Part shown: piece by piece, positions 1 to 7,918 of the stretch | Position numbering within the stretch: the first letter of the stretch is position 1 | How the letters are laid out: each line of letters opens with the position of its first letter | Source: JAGVSR01 sp033765145 | GTDB taxonomy: Bacteria > Pseudomonadota > Alphaproteobacteria > Rhizobiales > Hyphomicrobiaceae | Assembly (NCBI GenBank): GCA_033765145.1 | Contig: JANRIH010000024.1 | Location: 1-64,000 of the forward strand | DNA length: 64,000 nucleotides | Direction of reading: 5' to 3' | The notes under the pieces: model-generated | Told to the model about the DNA's origin: nothing | The model's input: the letters and a program-made list of their open reading frames with translations, nothing else | Databases searched by the model: none | Program-made: the position numbers and the translations under genes

Positions 1-357
<357 letters not shown>

Positions 358-586
358 ATTAAGCAATGCTCATCGTAATCGCTCACGGGGCCGATTGCGC
401 GCGTCAAGCGCGTAAGGCCCTGCGCGAGGGCGGCGCTCGCGTCAGCGGCTCACATGCGAAGCCAGCCTTCGACATGACGCCGCGGCGGACTTCATCGTCC
501 GTAACGCGAGATTAGGCGCAACAGCGCTGCCGTCCCGATGGGCGTAGGAACACGCACAGAAGACCAGTTTTCATCTCACGGCTCCG

Positions 587-708
587 TCGACCTGGTGGTT
601 ATGGCGGGGCGGCTGCACCCGATCCCATTCCGAACTCGGACGTGAAACGCCCCAGCGCCAATGGTACTTCGTCTCAAGACGCGGGAGAGTAGGTCGCTGC
701 CAGGTCTA
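587..708 (+). rRNA. 5S ribosomal RNA
   Basis: The sequence contains the conserved 5S core (CCCATTCCGAACTCGG, then GTGAAACGCCCCAGCGCC and GGGAGAGTAGGTCGCTGCC), with terminal pairing GACCTGG (589-595) to CCAGGTC (700-706). The mature RNA is embedded in a longer perfect processing stem: TCTCACGGCTC at 574-584 pairs with GAGCCGTGAGA at 711-721. This is the type of precursor stem cut by RNase III/RNase E. The 23S-5S spacer (358-586) holds GC-rich hairpins and no tRNA, and no tRNA-fMet follows the 5S gene. Confidence 0.95.
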
Positions 709-772
709 CAGAGCCGTGAGATTTCATCAGGCGAGCATCCGCTCGTTCCCCTCTTCCGTTCGTTTCGACAAG

Positions 773-799
773 GCCCCGCGGTTTCCGCGGGGCTTTTTT
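773..799 (+). terminator. Rho-independent terminator of the rRNA operon
   Basis: An 8-bp perfect GC stem (GCCCCGCG 773-780 with CGCGGGGC 786-793) with a 5-nt loop is followed by TTTTTT. It lies 65 nt after the 5S gene and ends the rrn operon. Confidence 0.9.
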
Positions 800-954
800 C
801 GTTTTGTAGCGCGCACGTGACGTGGTTTCGGGACCTGCGGTTGCGGTGCGGCGATGATATCTGCGAACGCTGTTCCCGGAGCGGCGCGCTTTCGCGGTGA
901 GCCTCGGTCGAGACCTGAGCGGTCCCTCGTGCGACGATGCGTTCGTTCTCGGCG

Positions 955-1728
955 CTAGCGCCGCAACGACGTCTCGATACCGTCGTCGGTCACGCTGATG
1001 ACCAGCATCCCGTTCGGCGTTACGAAAAACTCCAGAGAGAAAATCACCGTCCGTTCCGTCGCGGCGCACGACTTGCTCTGATAGGGACCGTCCTTCGAGC
1101 TGAATCGAAAGCGCTCCTTCGGCAGACACGTTACGTACACCGTGCCATCGACGCCCTGGCTCTCGATCGGGTCCGGCAACGCATTCCGGAGCATCATCGG
1201 TTTCCATTGTTCGACGTCCCGGTCCTCGAATTTCGCGTTCCGAGCGGCTTCGAACTCCTGATCGATCTCATCGAGGAGCCGACTCTGGTCGGTCTTTGGC
1301 AGATAGGTCATCAATCGACCGTAGAACGACATTTCGGATCGGGCGGCGGTCTTCTTGTCGAGGATGCCCTTGAGCTTGTCGACGAGCTGTTGCGCCTGCG
1401 TGATCCGATCGTTCTGTTGCAGCGCTTTGATTTCTTCGTCGCTCCGCTGCCTTTCGATCGCGACGTAGCCCCAAATTCTGGATCCGCCCAAACTGCTGCC
1501 GCCGATGTGCGTGCAGTCGTTGTTGTCGATGTAATGCCAACCTCGATTGCTCCAAGTGCCCGAAAGATAGTCGAAGCCTTCGAGGACGCTCATCGCGGCG
1601 CGGATCTGCCGCCCGCTCTGATTGCACAAATCAACGGGTCCGGCCCGGGACGCGATCGAGGTCGAGAACAGCGCCATCAACTGAGCGACGAGACTGAGTA
1701 CGACGCGCGGGAGGACGTTGGAGTTCAT
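955..1728 (-). CDS. DUF1036-like secreted protein
   Basis: This is a 257-residue protein. The ATG at 1728 overlaps the stop of the upstream membrane-protein gene in an ATGA arrangement, which is why I prefer it to the longer in-frame start at 1932. The N-terminus (MNSNVLPRVVLSLVAQLMALFS) is a likely signal peptide or anchor. It is followed by a motif with LCN, a serine/tryptophan-rich stretch, RGWHYI and a DC pair, resembling the DUF1036 pattern (CN near the start, GWW and C near the end of the domain). The C-terminal half has two further cysteines and a charged helix. Function unknown; it is probably exported and co-expressed with the upstream six-TM protein. Confidence 0.6.
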   Translation of the reverse strand: MNSNVLPRVVLSLVAQLMALFSTSIASRAGPVDLCNQSGRQIRAAMSVLEGFDYLSGTWSNRGWHYIDNNDCTHIGGSSLGGSRIWGYVAIERQRSDEEIKALQQNDRITQAQQLVDKLKGILDKKTAARSEMSFYGRLMTYLPKTDQSRLLDEIDQEFEAARNAKFEDRDVEQWKPMMLRNALPDPIESQGVDGTVYVTCLPKERFRFSSKDGPYQSKSCAATERTVIFSLEFFVTPNGMLVISVTDDGIETSLRR

Positions 1729-2465
1729 GCCGACCTTGCCCGGCGGCCGAGCGCCCAGTCCAAGGCGAACAATGCGCACGTGGGGACCAGAAGAAACGTC
1801 AGGAACCCCAGAAGATCGAACGATCCAGGGTCGGTGAACGCGCCGGAATCGATCGAAGCGAAGACGAGCGCCGCCAACCAGAAGAGCCCGGCGAGATAAC
1901 TGCCGCGGGAAATTCCGCGTGAGGCGACCCACGACCTCGTTCGCGCACCGACCTCGTCGAGCGGGGAGAGATGCGCCGATTGGCCAGGCGTGTCCGGTAC
2001 GGCACTTGCTTCACTGGATGCGCTCCGGAGAGCCAACTCCTGTCCGGGATCGCTCTTCGCGGTGCTCCATTTTCCGCTGCGATAGTGAACATAGCCAGCT
2101 AGTACGGTGCCAACAATGATCCAACCAGTAAGGACGGGTGACTGGAAGACCTTCCAAATATTGTCCGCTGAGGTGGCTCCGAGTATCAGCATTACTAAAG
2201 CCACAGAGATGGGCGCCCACGCCAGTAGAAGGATGCCAGCAACAAGAGTGCGGTTCGCATTTGGAAAGCGCGAGATACCTAAGCCCAGGAAAGGCAGTGC
2301 TGTGCCAAATACGGTGTTCGTAGCAACGCCTAGTTCCCAGAACCACCTTTTCCCAGAAAATGCTTCTATCGCGATGAACAGACAGAACGCTCCGAGGCCG
2401 AACAATGCAACGGCCACGATCCGGCGCAAAATTTGGAGACGCTTTGGCGTCAACAAGCTGGTCAT
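1725..2465 (-). CDS. Polytopic membrane protein of unknown function
   Basis: A protein of about 246 residues with four hydrophobic segments in the first 130 residues, a hydrophilic Ser/Ala-rich linker (roughly residues 140-190), and two more hydrophobic segments at the C-terminus. I chose the ATG at 2465 (MTSLLTPKR). An in-frame ATG at 2510 would add 15 residues, and neither has a strong ribosome-binding site. It is translationally coupled to the DUF1036-like gene by the ATGA overlap, so the two may work together. I do not recognise a family. Confidence 0.6.
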   Translation of the reverse strand: MTSLLTPKRLQILRRIVAVALFGLGAFCLFIAIEAFSGKRWFWELGVATNTVFGTALPFLGLGISRFPNANRTLVAGILLLAWAPISVALVMLILGATSADNIWKVFQSPVLTGWIIVGTVLAGYVHYRSGKWSTAKSDPGQELALRSASSEASAVPDTPGQSAHLSPLDEVGARTRSWVASRGISRGSYLAGLFWLAALVFASIDSGAFTDPGSFDLLGFLTFLLVPTCALFALDWALGRRARSA

Positions 2466-2944
2466 CAAAACGCAGTATCCAAATAAACGGCAACCGAGCC
2501 GCGCATGCATTACGAATTATCGCCAAAGTACACGGATCACCTCGTCTGACAAGATGATCCGTCGATGACGGATGATGCCCGGCTCCCAGAAACCAGGCGA
2601 GCCGCGGAGCCTGCCGAGGCGTTACCCGGACGGCGCCATTGTGCGAAGCGGTCCGTGGAGCCGTGCGCTGCTCTCGCGCGACTATGGCGGCCGACGGCCG
2701 TCTGCGATTGTTGCAAGCCGATCACAAGACCCAAAAATCTGACGCGACAACGCCGGCTCGAACCCTGATTGCCGCCATATATTCCATACGCTTTCCACAA
2801 TATAGAATGACTCTAAATCATAACTTTTGACGTCATGAATTTGATGCCTCTAGATACTTTCCAGCGTCGGAGTGCCCGGCGCGGTATTCCGTCAGACGGA
2901 TACCTGATCTCGAGACTTTGAATCTCGACTATTGGGGGAAGCAA
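2466..2944. other. Divergent intergenic region holding the promoter of the TonB-receptor gene
   Basis: No convincing gene lies here. The first half is GC-rich. The stretch 2770-2870 is clearly AT-rich compared with its surroundings and contains the iron-control-element-like palindrome listed separately. The TonB-receptor start is preceded by a good ribosome-binding site (GGGGGAAG, 2934-2941). Confidence 0.6.
2801..2817. promoter_or_regulatory. Candidate Irr operator (iron control element, ICE)
   Basis: The 17-mer TATAGAATGACTCTAAA reads as TATAGAA-N3-CTCTAAA. The ICE motif bound by the heme-dependent regulator Irr in rhizobia is TTTAGAA-N3-TTCTAAA, so each half-site matches 6 of 7. It lies in the AT-rich segment about 130 nt upstream of a FecA-like receptor gene, a sensible target for iron control. 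The match was made by eye. Whether Irr activates or represses here cannot be told from the sequence. Confidence 0.45.
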
Positions 2945-5398
2945 ATGGACGTCACGTTGCCGTGTGCCCGCTGGGGCTGCGCTGTCGGGGAATTTCAACA
3001 CTTCGACGTCATCTCGAAAGTCTCACTCATCGCCCTGTCGGCCGTTCTCGTGGCGGTGCCGGTGCAGGCTCAGGACGCCGTGCCCCAGCCTCAGCCGCCT
3101 CCTCAGGCTGGCGTCGACGAGCTTGCGCTGCCCGAGGTCGAGGTCGTCACCGATACGGCGGTCAAACCGAAAAAGCAGAAGTATCCGACGCCGCCGGTCG
3201 CGAAAAAACCGTCGGTGGCGAGCCCATCGGCCGCGGTCCAATCCCAGGGTCCGGTGGCGGGAACCTCTGTCGCCGCACCGCCACCCGCCCAGAGCACGAA
3301 TGCCGTTCCGAAGATCGCGACGACGGGACCCATTCTCGGCGACCGTCGGGGCGTGATCGACGCCGCAGGTTCTGCCGCGATCGTGGATGGAGAAGAACTT
3401 TATACGAGCCACGTCTTCACGACGAACGAGGCATTGCGCAAAGTTCCGGGCGTCTCGGTGCGCGACGAGGAAGGCTTCGGTCTGAGGCCCAATATCGGTA
3501 TTCGCGGTCTCAATCCGACCCGTTCGACGAAGACACTGCTTCTCGAGGACGGCCTTTTCGTCACGTTCGCGCCTTACGGTGACAATGCGAGCTATTTCCA
3601 TCCGTCGATGGACCGCTATTCGAGCGTTGAGGTCTTGAAAGGCGCGGATCAACTTCTCTACGGTCCACAGACGATCTCGGGCACGATCAACTACATCACG
3701 CCCAATCCTCCGAAGAAGCCCGCCGGCTTTGTCGCCGGCACGGTCGGCAACCGCGACTATGCGAACGGACAGTTCAACTATGGCGGCTGGATCGAGAACT
3801 TCGGCGGTCTTGTCGATTACGTGCACAAGGAAGGCGACGGCGCACGCGACAACACGCACCATCGCGTCGAGGACTTCGGCTTCAAGGGCGTCGTGCAGGT
3901 GAGCCCCGACCAGGCCTTCATCGGCAAGGTCAGCTATTTCACCGAGGACAGCCAGGTCACGTACTCGGGCATTACGGACGCGGAAGCGCGCAATTTCGGC
4001 ATCCGATACAATCCCTTCAAGAACGACACGTTCGAGACCGAGCGCGTCGGACTTTCCTTGACGCACAATTGGGATCTCAATCCCAATATCTCGGTCGCAT
4101 CGAGTGTTTACTACACGAGTTTCGATCGCGACTGGTGGCGGCAGGCCAGCACGACGACGGATACGCAGTGCGAGGGCAGCGTACCGACATTCCGTCAGGA
4201 CCGCATCGACGGCCTTCGCGTCGATGTTGACGACTGCCTGTCTGCCCAGGGTCGAATCCGGTCCTATGAAACGCGCGGTTTCGAGCAGCGGTGGACGTTC
4301 GCGTATCCGCTCGCCGATGAGATCGATACGCAGTTGAAGACCGGCTTCCGCGTGCATTCCGAGGACCAGGAACGCCGGCAGCTCAATGCCACGTCGCCGA
4401 CCGGCCGGACGGGTGACGAAAGCGAGAACAACGAGCGCGAAGCGTTCGCCGTGTCATTCTTCGCGCAGAACAAGCTGTCGTTCGGCGCGTTCAGCGTCAC
4501 GCCGGCGATGCGATATGAGGACATCGACTATGAGCGGCGGAACAATCTCAACGGCGCAAGCGGCTCGAGCGACGTCCAGGCGTGGATTCCGGGAATCAGC
4601 GTCGGGTTCGAACCGACCCGCAACTTCATGCTGTTTGCGGGCGTTCACGAGGGCTTCGCGCCGCCGCGCGTCGAAGATTCGATCACCAATGACGGCGGCA
4701 GCGTCGATGTCGATGCGGAAAGCTCGATCAATCTCGAGGTCGGGTTCAAGAGCAACCCGATCCGGGGGCTGACGTTCGACGGAACCTATTTCCGCAACGA
4801 CTTCGACAATCTGATCGCGGTCGGTTCGATCGCGGGCGGGAGTGTCAGCCTGGCGCAAGGCGAAGCCCTATTCGAAGGCTTCGAGCTCTTCACGCGGCTC
4901 GACAGCGCGCGGTTCATGAACACGGGGTTCAATCTTTATGGCCAGCTCGCCTGGACCTACCTGTGGACCGCGGAGCAGTCGACGGCGTTTCTCCGCGTCG
5001 ACAACGGTGATCCGGTCGCGGGCGATACCGCCGGCAATCGTCAGCCTTATGCCGCCGAGCATCTCGTGACGGCGCGGGTCGGATATGCGCTCGACAATTT
5101 CGACGCCTATGTCGAACTCGTCTACATCGGCGAGCAGTTCGCCGACTTCCAGAACTACGACAGCCCGGATGATGCGGCGGCTGCGGGTGAAGGCAGCGCG
5201 GGGAGTGGCCTGTTCGGAAAGCTCGACGCTCAGTCGATCGTCAATCTCGGCGTCACTTACACATACGAACCGACTGAGACCGACATCTTCCTGGCGGTCA
5301 AGAATGTGTTTGACGAGGACACGATCGTCGATCGCACGCGCGGCATTCTGCCCGGAGCGCCGCAGCTCATTCACGTTGGTGTGAAGCAGGACTTCTGA
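2945..5398 (+). CDS. FecA-like TonB-dependent outer-membrane siderophore receptor
   Basis: An 817-residue outer-membrane receptor predicted to import a ferric chelate using TonB energy. I start it at ATG 2945, which follows GGGGGAAG, rather than at ATG 2918. After a signal peptide ending near PVQAQD there is a long Pro/Ala/Lys-rich linker. The plug domain follows (EALRKVPGVSVRDEEGFGLRPNIGIRGLN and the VEVLKGADQLLYGPQTISGTINYI stretches, in pieces), closest to the Fe(III)-dicitrate receptor FecA in pattern. The rest is a 22-strand-type barrel that ends with the outer-membrane signature terminal Phe (GVKQDF). No FecI/FecR or ABC transporter genes are adjacent, so the substrate is not fixed. A candidate Irr site is upstream and a strong terminator is downstream. 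Confidence 0.9.
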   Translation: MDVTLPCARWGCAVGEFQHFDVISKVSLIALSAVLVAVPVQAQDAVPQPQPPPQAGVDELALPEVEVVTDTAVKPKKQKYPTPPVAKKPSVASPSAAVQSQGPVAGTSVAAPPPAQSTNAVPKIATTGPILGDRRGVIDAAGSAAIVDGEELYTSHVFTTNEALRKVPGVSVRDEEGFGLRPNIGIRGLNPTRSTKTLLLEDGLFVTFAPYGDNASYFHPSMDRYSSVEVLKGADQLLYGPQTISGTINYITPNPPKKPAGFVAGTVGNRDYANGQFNYGGWIENFGGLVDYVHKEGDGARDNTHHRVEDFGFKGVVQVSPDQAFIGKVSYFTEDSQVTYSGITDAEARNFGIRYNPFKNDTFETERVGLSLTHNWDLNPNISVASSVYYTSFDRDWWRQASTTTDTQCEGSVPTFRQDRIDGLRVDVDDCLSAQGRIRSYETRGFEQRWTFAYPLADEIDTQLKTGFRVHSEDQERRQLNATSPTGRTGDESENNEREAFAVSFFAQNKLSFGAFSVTPAMRYEDIDYERRNNLNGASGSSDVQAWIPGISVGFEPTRNFMLFAGVHEGFAPPRVEDSITNDGGSVDVDAESSINLEVGFKSNPIRGLTFDGTYFRNDFDNLIAVGSIAGGSVSLAQGEALFEGFELFTRLDSARFMNTGFNLYGQLAWTYLWTAEQSTAFLRVDNGDPVAGDTAGNRQPYAAEHLVTARVGYALDNFDAYVELVYIGEQFADFQNYDSPDDAAAAGEGSAGSGLFGKLDAQSIVNLGVTYTYEPTETDIFLAVKNVFDEDTIVDRTRGILPGAPQLIHVGVKQDF

Positions 5399-5423
5399 CG
5401 CTGACATCGCGGATCGAGAAACG

Positions 5424-5460
5424 AAAAAGACCCCTGCTCACCGGCCGGGGTCTTTTTCTT
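5424..5460. terminator. Bidirectional Rho-independent terminator
   Basis: A perfect 11-bp stem (AAAAAGACCCC 5424-5434 with GGGGTCTTTTT 5447-5457) lies 25 nt after the receptor stop codon. Because the stem carries A-tract and T-tract flanks it can terminate both the receptor gene and the tRNA gene arriving from the other side. Confidence 0.9.
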
Positions 5461-5473
5461 TTCGTGGTTCATT

Positions 5474-5549
<76 letters not shown>

Positions 5550-5690
5550 TTGTCTGCTGGCAACCCGGCAGGCCCATCCGAGGGGCCTGAGCGAGAGCCG
5601 ATCTGTTATTCCTTCGTGCCGGACTGTGCAAGTGGCAATGTCGCCCGATGGGCCGGGCCGCCGCCTCTACACGCCGGAGATCAATGGCGA

Positions 5691-6077
5691 TCAGGTCTCT
5701 TCCTCGTCACCCTCGGCGACGGACCCGCCGATGATGTTGGAGACGTCGCCGCCTTCCTCTTCCTCTTCCTCGAGGAAGGTCTCATCCTCGTCGGCGGGAA
5801 TATCCTCGGCGTCCTCGAGGTCGACCAAGGCCTCGTCACCCTCGGCCACGGCCTCGGTATCAAGCGCCATCGGCTTCTCGACGGGCTCCGGCTTCTTGGG
5901 TTTCGGACGCTGGACACGATCCTCGGCAATGCTCTGCGCCAACGGCGAGGAGGCAAGGACGTAAATGCTGGCACAGACCGGGCAAACGATGGGGCTGCGG
6001 CTCAAATCGTAGAACCGTGCGCCGCATTCGTTGTTCTGGCAGGTGCGTTTCGTGCCGCGCGCTGCTTTCATCGACAT
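5691..6077 (-). CDS. TIGR02300-family small acidic protein (FYDL motif)
   Basis: A 128-residue protein of a family found next to aroA in many Hyphomicrobiales. The N-terminus has two CxxxxC/CxxC-type pairs around the signature GARFYDLSRSPIVCPVC, suggesting a small zinc-ribbon. The C-terminal half is strongly acidic with a run of seven glutamates. Its function is not established. It is divergently transcribed from aroA with ~275 bp between them, the usual arrangement for this family. Confidence 0.85.
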   Translation of the reverse strand: MSMKAARGTKRTCQNNECGARFYDLSRSPIVCPVCASIYVLASSPLAQSIAEDRVQRPKPKKPEPVEKPMALDTEAVAEGDEALVDLEDAEDIPADEDETFLEEEEEEGGDVSNIIGGSVAEGDEEET

Positions 6078-6354
6078 GGGACTAGCCTGGATAAACGGGC
6101 CTCTGGAACCGGCCTGAATTTTTTCGGGAAGGGCTGGGGTCTGCCACAGGCCGCGGGCGCTGTCAAAACGAATTCTCGGGAAGGGGCCACATGGGCACGA
6201 ATCGCAGGGCGCCGCCTCACAATGCTCGCCGAAGGCCCTGCGGCCGGATCGGCATTGACAGGCGGCGGGAGACCCGGGTCTAACGGCCGCCGCTCAGGAT
6301 ATCCAGCGAACCGGCAGACTGCCGGGCTCAGCGCCGGGAACGGGAGGATCGGGC

Positions 6355-7716
6355 GTGGCATCGGCACATACTCAGGGCGCTCAGCCCCGTCCGCTCTCGG
6401 CTCATGGTTGCGGAGCGCTTCGGGGCCGGGTTCGTGTTCCTGGTGACAAGTCGATCTCCCACCGCGCGCTCATGTTCGGGGCACTAGCGACGGGCACGAC
6501 GACCATCCAGGGACTGCTCGAGGCCGAGGATGTCCTCAACACGGCCAAGGCGGTCACGGCCCTCGGGGCGCCGGCAGTCAAATCAGGCGACACCTGGACG
6601 GTGACGGGCCGCGGCACGGGGGGACTATCAGCGCCGGCGGAGCCGCTCGACTTCGGCAATTCGGGCACCGGCACACGGTTGATGATGGGTGTGATCGCTG
6701 GTCACGACATCAGCGTCGAAATGACCGGGGATGCGTCGCTCTCCCGCCGCCCGATGGGCCGGGTTCTGAAGCCGCTCCGGCAGATGGGTCTCATCACCGT
6801 CGAGGATCGCGACACGCTTCCACTGACCGTTCGCGGAACGTCGAGCCTCGTGCCGATGGTCTACGAACTCCCCGTACCTTCCGCGCAGGTGAAGAGCGCG
6901 ATCCTCATCGCCGGGCTCATGGCCTCGGGGCGGACCACAGTCGTAGAGAAGGAAGCGACACGCGATCATACCGAACGGATGCTGAGATATTTCGGCGCCG
7001 ACGTCGATACGCGCGCGGTTGACGGCAAGACGCACATCACGGTCACGGGCCACGCCGAACTCGAGGGCCGCGCCGTCGTCGTGCCGGGCGATCCTTCGTC
7101 GGCCGCGTTTCTCATTGCGGCAGCGCTGCTCGTTCCCGGCTCGGACGTTACGGTCGAAGGCGTGCTCGTGAACGAAACTCGGACAGGTCTCTATACGACT
7201 CTCCGCGAGATGGGCGCGGACGTGACATTCGTCAATCCGCGCGAAGAAGGTGGAGAACCGATTGCGGATATCCGCGCGCGCGCCTCCGCGCTCAAGGGTG
7301 TCATCGTCCCGGCCGAGCGCGCGCCGTCGATGATCGACGAGTATCCGATCCTTGCCGTCATCGCGGCGTTCGCGGATGGCGCTACGGTCATGCACGGACT
7401 TGCGGAACTCAAAGTCAAGGAAAGCGATCGGCTGGCGGCCACGGCCGCGGGCCTTGCGGTCAACGGCATAAGGGCAGAGATCGACGGCGATACACTTGTC
7501 GTCCACGGAACACGCGGGCCGGCATCCGGCGGCGCGGTTCCAGGCGGAGGGATCGTCAGGACGCACCTCGATCACCGGATTGCGATGGCGTTTCTGACGA
7601 TGGGGCTCAGGAGCGACAAGCCCGTTACGGTCGACGATACGACCATGATCGCGACGAGTTTTCCGGAATTCCGGGGGCTCATGGAGACGCTCGGCGCGCG
7701 TTACGTCGAGGCCTGA
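6355..7716 (+). CDS. aroA: 3-phosphoshikimate 1-carboxyvinyltransferase (EPSP synthase, class II type)
   Basis: A 453-residue cytosolic enzyme of the shikimate pathway that transfers the enolpyruvyl group of PEP to shikimate-3-phosphate. The GTG start at 6355 follows GGGAGGA (6342-6348). It resembles Agrobacterium CP4 EPSPS over its whole length and has the four class II motifs: GDKSI, SAQVK, RDHTE and NETR. At the position of the natural Ala100 of CP4, which underlies glyphosate tolerance, this protein has Gly104 within GNSGTG. In rhizobia aroA is followed directly by cmk and rpsA. Here an epimerase gene is inserted 200 bp downstream. Confidence 0.97.
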   Translation: MASAHTQGAQPRPLSAHGCGALRGRVRVPGDKSISHRALMFGALATGTTTIQGLLEAEDVLNTAKAVTALGAPAVKSGDTWTVTGRGTGGLSAPAEPLDFGNSGTGTRLMMGVIAGHDISVEMTGDASLSRRPMGRVLKPLRQMGLITVEDRDTLPLTVRGTSSLVPMVYELPVPSAQVKSAILIAGLMASGRTTVVEKEATRDHTERMLRYFGADVDTRAVDGKTHITVTGHAELEGRAVVVPGDPSSAAFLIAAALLVPGSDVTVEGVLVNETRTGLYTTLREMGADVTFVNPREEGGEPIADIRARASALKGVIVPAERAPSMIDEYPILAVIAAFADGATVMHGLAELKVKESDRLAATAAGLAVNGIRAEIDGDTLVVHGTRGPASGGAVPGGGIVRTHLDHRIAMAFLTMGLRSDKPVTVDDTTMIATSFPEFRGLMETLGARYVEA

Positions 7717-7918
7717 ACGCCGCCTCGGCGGCACGATGCCGATGGCGCGCATTTTATTCAAATCTCCCCGGCCCGATTAGGTGTCGATTGAGCCTGTTTC
7801 GCGGGGTCAGTGATCGCGTCGCGGCATCGGTAAAATTGCATCAACTTTTGAAACCCGACCCTAACGGCGGTTTTGCACGATCACGCGACTAGTAGCGTGA
7901 TGACGCGGGGACGCTTTC

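Noticed and set aside
661..900. 79-codon plus-strand open frame
   Set aside because: It starts inside the 5S rRNA and runs through the rrn terminator.
3023..4357. 444-codon minus-strand open frame
   Set aside because: It lies fully inside the TonB-receptor gene in the opposite frame, is Arg/Val-rich in the way GC-rich shadows are, and has no recognisable motif.
6628..7761. 377-codon minus-strand open frame
   Set aside because: Shadow of aroA; Arg/His-rich composition and no family signature.
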